A stretch of DNA of 64,000 bases. It comes from Polytrichum commune (Eukaryota; Streptophyta; Polytrichopsida; Polytrichales; Polytrichaceae). The stretch covers positions 22,898,527 to 22,962,526 of the forward strand of contig OX485808.1 in assembly GCA_950295325.1 (NCBI GenBank), written 5' to 3'. The notes under the pieces are model-generated. The model did not search any database. It saw only the letters and a list, made by a program, of their open reading frames with translations, and had not been told where the DNA came from. The position numbers and the translations under genes are program-made. This document shows positions 11,854-24,300 of this stretch, piece after piece (positions within the stretch are counted from its first letter, which is position 1; every line of letters starts with the position of its first letter).

Positions 11854-12539
11854 TATCAGTGTTGGTAGTTGAAAGGCTTTAGGGTCAGCATGGGAGGTGG
11901 TCGAAAATTTTGCATGGGCAGGGTCACAATTGTAAACAAATCCAAGCCACTAATTCACATACCTAAAATCTCCACGTGCATGGCACTACAATCGCCAAGA
12001 TCACTACACCAATTACCCCAATTAGTGTGTGCTACTATTTGGAATTATGCGGTGCTATAACTATTTAACGAGAATGTAATTTTTTTACTGAAAATTTTGA
12101 TTTATGTTTTATAATGTCCAAACAACCTATTGAACTTTCGTTAGTGAAAATTGAACTCCTGAGGGAGACATTATTGCACTACAAAATTCGGAATTCGTAA
12201 CACACACTAATCGGCATAATGAGTGTAGACTAAGAGCCATATTGACATTGTGACACTAAGTTTTCGCAATCCGAATGATCTCGAAAAGCTGCAACTATCA
12301 TCAACTCGTTACTCCATACATAATTTCTTGTGATTAACAAATGGGAATCCCACAAATTGTGAAATGAAGTTTGAGATTTGAAGTTGAGAAGATGCAAAAG
12401 TTCTAGGAGGTGAAGGTGGTGACTCTTTTTTCTTTTTGAGTGATTGCATAGTTCCTCCCCATTTTGATCATGATTGAAATTAGAATGCCGGATGATGGAA
12501 ATCGAACATTTAGTTCAATCTCATCGATCAAGTCAACTT

Positions 12540-12721
12540 TCCCAATTGCTAAAGGGGGGGGGGGGGGTCCACTATTGGAGGTTAAATAAATTTGGTTGAG
12601 TCACGCATAGACATTTTATTTTCAATAACCATGTCACTTCCATTAAAAGACACTAACACTACCATCAAAAGGGCACCATTGAGAATCTCACATTTCGTGC
12701 AAAAGCTGTGCTTTTTCTCAC
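12540..12721. repeat. decayed repeat with G tract
   Basis: A G run (about 12553-12567) is followed by 'gtccactattggag', matching the block near 5083. Confidence 0.5.
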
Positions 12722-13137
12722 AGGGAGGTCACTCCATTGTCAAGTTGAACACCACGTGCAAACAAAGTTTGCTACCCCTCTATTACATGCCATAAATAAT
12801 TTTAAAATTTATGCTATTTTTTCTACACATACATAACCATTGATAGTATCTTTTGTACATTTTTTTGAAATTTTTAGTCATCTTCATTTTTGTAGTAACT
12901 TTTTAAGTTCAATTCTGCGTCATTCTAGTTAGAAACAATATGTTTTATATATGAAAAAAAATCAGCAAATTCAGTTACCTCTTTTTACTATGTATTAGGT
13001 ACCGTGTATATCTACTCGTGAAAAAAATTGATAAAAAATTGATCCATTTTGGTGATGCTTTATGTGAAAAGTAGGATTTTTTACATGTAAAGTATTCGCA
13101 CGTGGTTGTTCAACTTTACAATGGAGTGACCTCCCCG
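12722..13137. mobile_element. MITE-like element with long imperfect terminal inverted repeats
   Basis: The left AGGGAGGTCACTCCATTGTC, continuing to 'ccacgtgc', is mirrored at 13098-13137 (gcacgtgg ... ggagtgacctcccc). The arms are about 40 bp. A possible imperfect target repeat is GTGCTTTTTCT versus GTGCCTTTTCT. It appears related to the nested element at 4161-4400. Confidence 0.6.
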
Positions 13138-13139
13138 TG

Positions 13140-13440
13140 CCTTTTCTTTATTGTGTCGAGCTCAAATCTCAATGTCCATGTTAATGAGGTCCACTAGTAT
13201 TTCAACATTGTTCATGGTGACACGGCCAATGGTGTTGGGTTGATCGATATGGGCAACAACTCACACCTACTCTTTTGTGCTTTAGAAGTACACACTTTGG
13301 GGGTTTCATTATCATAGAAGAGAAGACGAAGTTGCATTTGTTGAAGGGATGTGATCATGGTCATCTTACGTGAATGTGATTCTCCAATCTCCATGGGGGC
13401 AAGAATACCACCAACTAGAATCTCAAATCGTCAATTTATA
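13140..13440. repeat. dispersed decayed repeat
   Basis: A block with 'ttgtgctttagaag' and 'atgggcaacaactc', as in the copies near 5200, 7850 and 19030. Confidence 0.5.
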
Positions 13441-16400
13441 TTTGAGAATCGAAGTTGGAAAAATGCAAAAACTTATAGGAGGTAAAAGTGATGATTCTCA
13501 TTCTCTTTAAGTGATCACATAGTTCCTCTCATTTGTGCTAACGACTAAAATTAGAATGGATAATTTAAATTGAGCACATAGTCCAATCTTATCGTCGAGT
13601 TTACATTCCGTCACGGATAGATCACTCTAAGGCATTTTTGTGCACCACGTGCGGCTGGGTTTTTTTTTGTTTTGGGGTTATTTACCTTCAAGGGCTGAAT
13701 TAAAGCCTCCCTATAATTACTTAAATTTCAAAAATGGCCCATTTGTTTGCACCCTTCCATTACTTATATTGTCCAAGTCACTGCAATTTTTTGTACTCTA
13801 TATTCCTTTTAAGTAATAAAAGCTAATCTACTTCCTAACGCAATTGACGAGTGTTGAGGGAAAGCATGGAAACAAAGAAGGGTGCAAACAATAATACCAT
13901 ACTAAACATACCTTCTAGGATCCTTATCTTCAGCTCCTATATTAATTTTACAAAAAATAATGGCCCACGTTTTATGTCCATCTAACTTACTTATAATGGG
14001 ATTGTCTACATTTAATGGCCCCTTCATTATTTGGAATTCCTTTATAATTTTTATTTCAAATGATTTTAATCCTCTCTATATTATGCCGCACGTTGTTTTT
14101 AAAATGCACTAAGTGATCTACCCGTGCAGTCCGTAAACAAGCAAGGCCAGGGAAGGGGCATCAATGTAGCCCGTACAGTACCATGTGGGTGTGAAAAATG
14201 GTATTTGATAAGGATTTGGCTTACAAAGTTGACAGGTTTCATCCCACCCATTTTTGTAAAAATCTAGTAGGATAATAAGAAACTATTGGGGAGAGGTAGT
14301 TGTACCCTAAAATTTCTCGATTTTAAGACACCCTCAAATTTCTCATTTTTTTTGGGTTTCATCCATATGTACCTTATATCTTAAAGGAATTCATATGTGT
14401 TCATCTATGCTCATTTTTCATCCACTGTGTCATATTCAATAACTTAGATCATGAAAGAATGATTTATGAATGTATATATACAAGGAACGCCTATTATATT
14501 ATGATTTTCCCCATTCAATTATGTTTTGTGTACATTGTTTAGACTATTTACTCTAGGATTTTGAATCTTTGTGTACATAAATGAGACTAGTATGTAGCCT
14601 AAGATTTGTATTTGTAGTCCTTTCTTTTGTCATGGACATTTGGTACATGGGACCTACTCTCTACTATGAAAGAGAAGTATGCCCCCTCGTGAGATTGTAC
14701 AATACACTACACATATTATAGAATTTTCTTGATTGCAATGAACATGTTTATGTTTCATGAAGAATTGGATGATAAATCCTAAATGTTTGAGACATCCATT
14801 TCAAGAATTTCAAATTGACAAATTTCAACCAACATGGTGGTGCAAGGGAACAAATTTGATGAACTCCATACACCATAATTTGAAATTGAATTTCCACTAC
14901 ATCCAATTCACTTTATATGCCACATGTCCATTTCTATACAATTGCAATTACATAGTAGAGCATATCATTCTAGAGTTGCATTCAATAGCTTCCATGATAT
15001 CTCCAAATAACTAAACAATAAAAAAATATCTACCATCCTAAATTAATTACCCCTGTCCTCCCACTCACACAACCCTCATGGTTAATGGTTCAAGGTATGT
15101 GGGTGTTATTTGGTTTGTTTTTCATGTTCTCCAACCTCTACCAATAAGATTTCCATAATAAAGCTTGTGTTGTATTTTCAAATCTACGATGAAACATATG
15201 TAAAAATCGGATCTTCCTTGATTTAGTTATAGTTATCAGAAGTGCATGTTTGTTGACTTCTGAACTGGATACACAAGCCCTCCCAATTATGTACACTATT
15301 GAGTGTAGAGTAGTTATTAATATTTGGAAGATGTAGGCCAACCTCTTTTAAACATGTGACTTCATGGTGTTTGCTCTTTGATCCTCACCAAACCACATAC
15401 CAAGCAAATCTAGGGGGTTTGATTAAGAAAACGAGCCACATGAGACCCATTTTACCATAGTATTTTCCGACAACTGAGGTAGTTCACCTAACACCAACAC
15501 ACGTATGCCCTCCCAAATGAATATGAAAGGGCCTCGTTTAGAACGCAAATATAAGACTTCTAAGAATCTCTTATTCATATAAAGTCTCATAAATGAAAGA
15601 TCCTTGAGGTCCTAGATTTACATTCTAAAACGAAGTCCCACCTTTCTTTTGCATGGTCATAGGTTTGGTGTTGGTGTTGTGTTAAGCTTCCTTGGTGTAA
15701 TTAAACTAGGTGCATGCAAAACTACATGTCTACTTATCAAATTTGTTTATAGCCCATAGATGTAGGCCTACTCGTAGAGGTAAGTTCAATTTTGTGGACG
15801 ACATGTGACATTGACATATGAAGTTGCCCATCGGGTCTAATCCAATTACTCATCTTAAACGGACACCTATATTTGAGTGGTATATGATGAGGTGTGGATC
15901 TAATAACACACACCAAAAACACATGTTTAAAAACAAATTGAACTGCGTGCTCAAATTTTGTTAGCCATTCTAGGCTCAACACTCAACATATTTGAAGGGA
16001 CCTAGATGATCATTTCACGAGAGAGAGAACCTTCACTCTCTCAATGATTAAAATATCCATATGAACTCCAAAAACTATGGGGAAAATGGCTATATGCACA
16101 ATTTGGATTTGCTAATCATCTTGCACTATTCCGTGTTTCTTATTCTAGATGAGAAGTAACATTGCTAAACCTCATCCTCCCTCACTCTAGGCAAAAAAAT
16201 AATACAACCAAGCGCTGAGAATAAACATGTTGTAGTTCTAAAAACCGATAGCCTAGATTTTAGTGCTATGTAATGAAAGGAAAATGGCATTGTTCAAATT
16301 CCCTCAAAGATTAGACGCAACAAATTTTGCCCGACCTCCATCACAAGAGCAAGTCCATTAGACACACATGAGGGAGTAGTGGACAACCCCCTTGCGAGAT

Positions 16401-17874
16401 GAGATAGACAAAAAGAAAGGCACACTTTGCCCTTGAGATCGATGGTGTGGATTAATAGAACTTTGGCACGGGAGTTTTTTCAATAGGTCACCCTCATGCC
16501 ACCTCAAGCCACTTGGATAAATCGACCATCCTAAGGATGAGTTTCCATGTAGGCCGCTCGTCCACTAGATTCTAGATAATAGTGGGCCGGAGGTGTTTGC
16601 ATGTAGTTCGACACAAGCTGTCATCCAACCACATTTTGGCTGTTCGTTAGAATATGAAAGGCCATGAACATGGGCTGCTAGAGTTCCATGCACGCACTTA
16701 AGAATCTTTAACCTACAAATGCCGGTCATTGAAGGATTAGGACCGGTTGAAGACTCAAGTGAACCAATGTCGGTTTAGAACTTCATACTTGGTAACCATC
16801 AGGAGGAGATTAGTGGGTGGACCCATATTTGAGAAGATGGGAGTAGCTAGTTGGCATATACAAACCTTACCCCACCAGATTCCTTCTACATTTGGACAAG
16901 TTTGTCCTTATTCACATTAGAATCTGGTGGGCCTGAGACCTACATAAAAACTCACCCTAAGACAAAGTTCTAAGGTATCTTAAGAAGATATCCCCTATGT
17001 TAGTTTTGATAATGATTCAAAATTGTCCTCTTTTTAGAGGGCCATGTATTGATTTAAACATTGCTAACCCTTAGAGATGTCCGTATCTTACTTAAAAGAT
17101 TAGTCTAATTTCTAGCTCTATTCCTCGTTGAATACTCTATATTTTAACTCATGTGGTTTCTAATACTTATGGATAGTGGACCTCACGAGGGATTTGTGGC
17201 AACCATACTTGAAAGTCCTCTGTTTGAACCAAAAACACAAATTTGCAGTCGTTTAGCGACTGCAAATCAAGTTGGTCAAAAGAATTGCAACCGATTTTGG
17301 CTTTGGTTCTTTTTGGCATAATTTTCTTAAAGTGTTCGCACAAACTAGCTCCCACTACAAAAATGTCTTTGCAACCAACATAAATGTTATTTGAAGTCTA
17401 CATGTCATGATGCGGTTGGTCAACTTATAAATCCACATCAATGCACTTGGACTTTTGAGTCCAATCCACAAAGTGGATGAAAGAAGAAAGATGCAAGATG
17501 AAAATCTCCACCCTAAACCCCAAATTTAATATTCCATAATTGAATATTTACAATGTAAAGATTGCAATCCCTCAAGCATACATATATTTGTGCGCCTAGG
17601 TCTAAGAGCACAATCAATGAAGGTGTGCCCACAATAATAACCTTTCCGGGATTTTGCTATGTTACTTCACTTGTAATACATACTTCTATCAATAAGTATA
17701 TATATCACCTTTCACATATAAACCTATTTGTGTTGCACTTGTACAACACCACATCCTTTTATACCATTGCTTACCTCTAGATGATACCTCGATATTGATT
17801 CACACTTAATACAAAACTTGTGTAACTATTTGAAGTTTTGGATTGTCTTAACCAACATATAGAAAACATAGGAG
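13441..17874. other. no gene seen; decayed repeats at 15100-15420 and 15740-15990
   Basis: No frame above 85 codons with a recognisable domain. The block 15100-15420 ('acgatgaaaca', 'gttgactt', 'ctattgagtgtagagtag', 'catggtgtttg') recurs at 47880-48270. The block 15830-15990 ('atatttgagtggta') recurs near 57105-57210. An inverted pair GTTTGCACCCTTC / GAAGGGTGCAAAC lies at about 13747-13890. Confidence 0.5.
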
Positions 17875-18049
17875 CTCCTTCACATAGCATTACTTTAGTG
17901 CTTACTATTTATTCAAATGGTCCTCGAAATATAACAGTTGGATGCTCGGAAAGCTAAGTCGGAACTTTTTGAGCTTTTCTAGCATCCGATTGTTATATTT
18001 TGAGAAACATCTGAACTAATAATAGGTGCTAAAGTAATGTTATGTAGAG
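17875..18049. mobile_element. hairpin MITE, about 175 bp
   Basis: It is almost entirely self-complementary: CATAGCATTACTTTAGTGC at the left pairs with GCTAAAGTAATGTTATG at the right. Inner parts (atataacagttggatgct and agcatccgattgttatat) also pair. I could not settle the target duplication. Confidence 0.75.
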
Positions 18050-21000
18050 TTACGTGCATGCAATTATAGTGAAATGTGGATGAATTACTCCAATCCAATC
18101 AAAGTTGTTTGCATGAAGTGGAACATTAGAGGTAAGTGTACAATCACCTCTTGTGTTGTGAACCAACATCTTTTCCCTCCTTATGATGGATTTCCCAATT
18201 TGTGGGTCTTATTCTATTTGGTGTTGTTAACGTGGGGAGCCTTAAAACACTTAAAACTAAATACGACAACCAACAAGAGCAAGGGCCAATGAGGGCCTAG
18301 GACTATAGGGAATAAGAATGATAGAATAAGGTCATGTGTGCAATCCATAGACAATCATGACAATTCAAAATATTTTCAAGGGTGCTTCATACAATCAAAG
18401 CCATTAAGATAGTTCTTTTTATGTTATCCAATAATCACATATTTAAGTTTCTTTTTGTTAATTATGTTTATATCATTGATTTTGGCATCTCTACATTTTT
18501 CTTTAAACAAATAAAAGTATTCTTGGATTCTATCAAAGCTTACTCGAACATAATATACATGAGGAAAATGGAAGACCCAAAGCATGCATGAGGTAGGATA
18601 AAAATTAAAGAACACAAAAGAATTACAAGGAAGGTTGCCATGAAGGAAATAAAAGGTAGAAGGGGAAGTGAATTTACTTGTTTTTTTTAATACTTGGTAG
18701 ACTTACACTTAATTTAATTGGTTTTTCAAGGATATAGAGCACAACTAGAATAATTCCTCTTTTCCTATTTTAAAGATATTGTTAACATGGCACAAATTGG
18801 AATCAAAGATAACATAGTAGAGTCGTATGTAATAAATTATTAAGTTTCATGTTAATTACATCAAAACCCACAAACGTAACATCACCGTGGCCCATTCACA
18901 GTTCCATAGAATCTCAAGTGTCCTTCACTTTGAATTGTCAACCTCCACTGCCCTACCAATACAATTCAAGACCGCCAACATGTCAACACTTGTTAAAGTG
19001 ACACGTGACTAGTATTCAATTTGGTGGGTGGGCAACAACTCCATCTAACACTTTGTGCTTTAGAGGTACCACCTTTGAGGCTCCATTTCAATATGAAATA
19101 TAAAATAGACATGACTCACATTTGGTGGATGAACGATGTGATAAGATGGTATCATCTCTTTCTATTTCAAAAGTGTACGTATTTGATAGAGTAAGGCATG
19201 TGGTAAAGAACATATTTCATCATACTAGGAGTCGCGTGTTTTTTTCCATTTCAAGTTCGGCTTCTTGTGTATCATTGTTCCGCAATTAATCGCGTGTGGT
19301 AGAATTAACTTCCGCAACCATTTCATCTTCCCATAGAAAAGACGCGGTACATTCTTCAAACTACAAACTACCAAGGTTAATTAGAGATTGCAAGGAGGAA
19401 AGGTGCTTTGGCACCTTCCATGGGAGGAATTAGCCTTTCTAACTTGAGGGTTGGGATGGGGTTAGGATATGAGCACCCAATAGGTAGTCTCAATGCGAGA
19501 ATCCCATGTGAAGGGCCATCGCGAGCAAGGTTGAGAGCTCGTATTTTCTAAGTGCTTGACAATGTAGTTATATTTAGAGGTGTCAATTACAATATGAGTC
19601 TCAATTTTCATAGTTTCAGTATTGTTGTAAAAAAACTAACAAATACTCAAACTAGGTTACACTATTTAGGAGAATGGACAAGTGAGGCATTAGCTATTGC
19701 CTTTCTAAAGAACTTTCGTTCAATTGTAATGACTTAGTAGGGACTAACGGCCTTTGGGTTGAAAACCTTGATAAAATGCTCAACAAGTTGACCTCCAACC
19801 TTAGAGACAATCGTATGAAGAGATCATTCTTATATTGTTTAGCTAGACTTTGTGGTAATAAATGGCGTATAACACAATGAAGAGGACTACATGTAAGCTC
19901 AAAAGCTAGGACATTTAGGCTTATTCGGCAGAGTGCATGACTTTGTCACACAAACAATCTGGTTTTGTCGCAAGAAATTGAAGTCATTGAATGAAGAAGT
20001 TTTAGCTCAGTATTGTAAGTAGAACAAAGAATGATCTTCTTGTTTAGTATTAATCTCCGACACAAAAGGAATAAGCTTGAGTTGGTGTTCGTTGCATAGG
20101 GTCAGAGAGAGAAAATTAAGAGACATTGCAACTAGGTTGAGACATTGCACACAATCGGCAACGCAAAGCCTTAGGCATAGCATTGGAACTAGGCACCTAG
20201 CACGAGAGATATCTCTATCTCTTGGCGCACCATAAGTATATCCTAGGTTTATAGATGGTCTTAAAATAGACATTGTCATGAGAATAACTATAGGGGCACG
20301 GAACTCTGATCCTGAAAGTGGTAACAACAATGATTACTTGTAGTTGACGTTTAAAACTAAACCTAGATTAAGTGGACTCTTAGATACCATGTGTGAAAAG
20401 TATGGACGCTCCAACATTCATACATTGCCTATGAATTAGCAACTACAACCTCGACAACTACACTAGGACGCCACATGTCGGTTCGATTTGTAAGGCTACT
20501 AATTCTAAGGTGCCATAACATTTCACGCATGGTTGCCCATGAGAAGGCCATAAAAATATGCTATAAAAGTATGCTAAAAGTCCAGTCATGGGTGTGTGGA
20601 CCAAGGTGAGAGTGGCATATTTGTTGCAAGTGCATCAACTTGTCATCCTTTATGGTAACAAACGCAACAGTGGATGCAAAAGGAGTCATGTGGAGATGAT
20701 GGGCATCTAAAGTTCCTAAAACATGCTAACAACAAGCTAGGTAGCTGAGAAGAATCCAAACTCATCTGGGTATTCATTGCACATCTATACAAGTATGTAA
20801 GTCAAGCATTTGGTGTTAAAATATGGCACCCGACATTTGTCCTCACTTTGAGATCCTCATAGGAATGACCTTCGCAAGTGAGGTTGAGAGCTCATCTATT
20901 CTAAGCTGAGATCTCAACCAAGCCTGGGAAGCATAGTGATGAGCTTGGGAAGTGTAGTGACAACATATGAGTTTGTGGTGTGGACAACTGTGTAGTTTGT

Positions 21001-21391
21001 ACGATGGATATTTTTAGAAGTTGCTAGTATATTACCTTAGATGATTTTCTTCTCAATATATATACATTTCAGACTTTGAACATGTACGCCAGCTTTAGTA
21101 GCATGCATTTTCAGGTTACTGTCCACTTAAGCACTCATTCTTTCCCTTACTCTTCATTGTTATTAAATTGGAGATGGGACATAACATGTGCATAAAGTAC
21201 AGAATGTGAAGGATCATTCAAGTTGCATCAAAGTGTTGATTTAAGTCTGTGTTTCCCATCTCAATCATTGAAAATTTATCTAATTTCTGAACTAATTCTC
21301 AAATCTCGAGACACCTACATGCTGCAGAGCTCCCATTGGCAATGAAAATCTTTACATCTCTGAAGAAGTCTGCAACAATTGTACCTTGAAT
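18050..21391. other. no gene seen; decayed repeats at 18840-19110 and 20810-20960
   Basis: Short open frames only. The segments 18840-19110 and 20810-20960 belong to the dispersed family also found at 7680-8045. Confidence 0.5.
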
Positions 21392-24300
21392 CTAAATACG
21401 TTCAAACAGCGACCTATAAATTTTTCCACCATTAGCAACAGCATGGATCTCCCTTTCTGTTGACACACCAAGGGGACTTAGCAGCAACCAACCCTCAGAA
21501 TCACAATGCGTTAAGTCGAGTTTATGAAGACAAGTGAAGGCAGTGTGTTCATCAAATTGGTCTCTCATGTCCCTTGCCACCTCCTCTATATCTGACTGAA
21601 GAAATACCTGCTTAAAACAACCAAAAGACTAAGGGTGGGTTAACATTAGGGTCCAAGACCAAAGAAACTCCAAAATCGAGCAATCCTATGGGTTGAGTAA
21701 AAATTTTGGACCCAAGGAGTATTCACTAGGGCCCGAGTCCAAAGTATGAGATCATGAAGTGGCGCTAATGTGGCACCACTTTTCCACCAAATATAGTCAG
21801 TCCCAACTCGAGAAACTACGCCATCCAAATTTGAGAAATCCAACTTCAAGCTTGGGTCCAATCTTGAGTGCAAAAGTAAGGTCCCTGAAGGGGGTTTTTG
21901 GACCCCAAGCTTCTTGGGCCTGAACTCTAAACTCTAAATCACATAATTTAGAGTTTAAACCGACATCATTTAATTTAAACTTAATTTAAACCGGCATCAT
22001 CCACACACATGCATTTTGAATAAAGGCTTGATCTGTTTGATGTGGTTGCAGAATAACTTTCATGAATGTGGACCAAGGCAGTTTGAAGTTGGACTTCCCA
22101 AGACTTAAAGCATTGAGGTAACTCTTAGGAAATTCCCTCCAAGGACCAAACTAGGATTTTGGTTTTCTTTGAGGGACTTTGTGGATAACTCTAACTTAAT
22201 GTGAATTTAATCAACTCCCACTCTTGAGAGAAGGCATGGGGGGAGCAGAGGAGAGGTGAGGAGCAAACCAAGGGAGATGTTTTCTGCCTCCTTGGTATTG
22301 ATTCTCAACTGAACCTCTCCTATAGTTCATGGAAGGGTGGCTCAATCCTTGCATAGAACTTCAAACTAGAAATTGTTACAGAGAGTCAATAAGTTACAAG
22401 CAGATATGTACGTTGTGCAGAGTTTACCTGACCACCGCTAGGAAGGTACTTAATAAGTGCATCCACTAATGCCTTCTGTACTATCCGCCTCTTGCGATGC
22501 CGCTGCTTGAAATGTGGATCTGGGCACTGCATGAGAAAGAACACAAGAAATCTCAAGATTCATCATATAGAAATTGTTAAAACAAACTCAATAGATACAA
22601 ATTGTTAATTTGTGTGCATCAGACTAGTAGTACTGCCCAGGTTAAGAAGCTGCTGAAATAAAATAGTACATAACCAATGACAATAATAGGTATAGGATCA
22701 GATATTAAACCTAAGGTGATACTTATGCAGAATCAGACACGAGCACAATATGAGAGCTTACAAGTATTGATACAAGCCTCAGGGGGCCAGGATACTTCGA
22801 CAATATGGCATCCAGTGCGATTGTTGCGTTGGCAACCATGAAGTGTCTTGACACATTTCATCATACAACACAATACTACAAGTTAAGAAGTGTACCCACA
22901 ATTTGTCTATCCCAGTATTTTGACAAAATGTAATAAAATGATTCTGCTCTATGATTTTTGAAAATGGCCAGTTTGCAGTTTTAACTAACAAAATAGATAC
23001 ATCAGCAAAATGAACTTGGTGATAAAAGTTCTATAAGAGATGAGTTACATGTTAGTGAGGTTGAGCTCCTCAGCCCAGATTGTTGAACGCTCTAACAACT
23101 GCAAGATACAAAAGATAGTTTGTACTGTCAACAATAGCCTACAACTATGAAGAATCATATTTGCCCCCCACCCAAGAAAAGGAGAAATGAAAAGAAGAAA
23201 AGAGAAGAAGAAAAAAGGAACACATCAGTCCATTCTGGAAAAATTCAACACAAGGTCCAACTTGAATGTGGTTGTAATGGAGGTTTCAAAACTATGAAAA
23301 ACCAGTTCAGAACATCTTAGTGGCAGCTCCTTAAATCACAAATACAGTGTTAAGACTTTCCTTGTTACATTTCTTTTATAGAACATGACTGATCAAGAAT
23401 TGCACAACCAGTACCTTGTCACGAATATCTATGCCCAAGAAATTAGAAGAGCCCAAGCTTCTCTTAGCCAGCACCATTAAAAGTCTGCCACTTCCTGCTA
23501 GCATGTCAGCTACAGGGAATTGATAGAGTATTGCGAGAACGCTCCACGTTATATGATGTGTGTTATGGTCACAATGTGTAAAGAAGCACTCAAACTAATG
23601 CCATTAAGACAACTACAGGCATCAGTTGTGTGATGTAGGTAAAACACAACTCCTGCAATTGTATGCATAATGTGAGATTCAACACTACCATCAACACAGA
23701 AGTTTTTGTAGATGACGGTATCTTCCTTGAACATGGATTCTGATTGTACAATGGAAATATGAAATATGTTCATAATCCTTTTAAGTATATGCAGTGACTA
23801 AAGTAATGGGTTAATTATCTTCCTACAAATTTCAGAGAGTAAGTAAAAACACACCACAACCAATATCCACATGCAGAGGTAAAGTTGGGTCTTCAAATTC
23901 TGTCTCCCAGGCTGGAGGAACGGTAGGAACCTGTAACACCATAAAACCAAATCCAACATGCCATATGATAGTACATTTAGAAATTGATGTGAGCAACAGA
24001 TTTGCATTAGCATATATATAAGCTCTCAAGTTTTGTATTCAAGCAAGAGGTGAGTGTAAAAGCTGCAAGCCATCTTATGATGTCATTTCTGAAGATATGA
24101 TTCTAAAACTGATGGCAAACCTTCTAAAACCAAAAGCCTTGAAAACATTTGAGCTTTGTCAGATTGTGAATATCGTGACCAATGGGTATCATCTTTGAGA
24201 ACACCTCAAAATCCTGTCTCTGATGCTCGCAACATAGATCTGGTGTGATATGCTTCTGTAATTTGTTATGTACACTTTGCATCATTTACATTATCAGACT

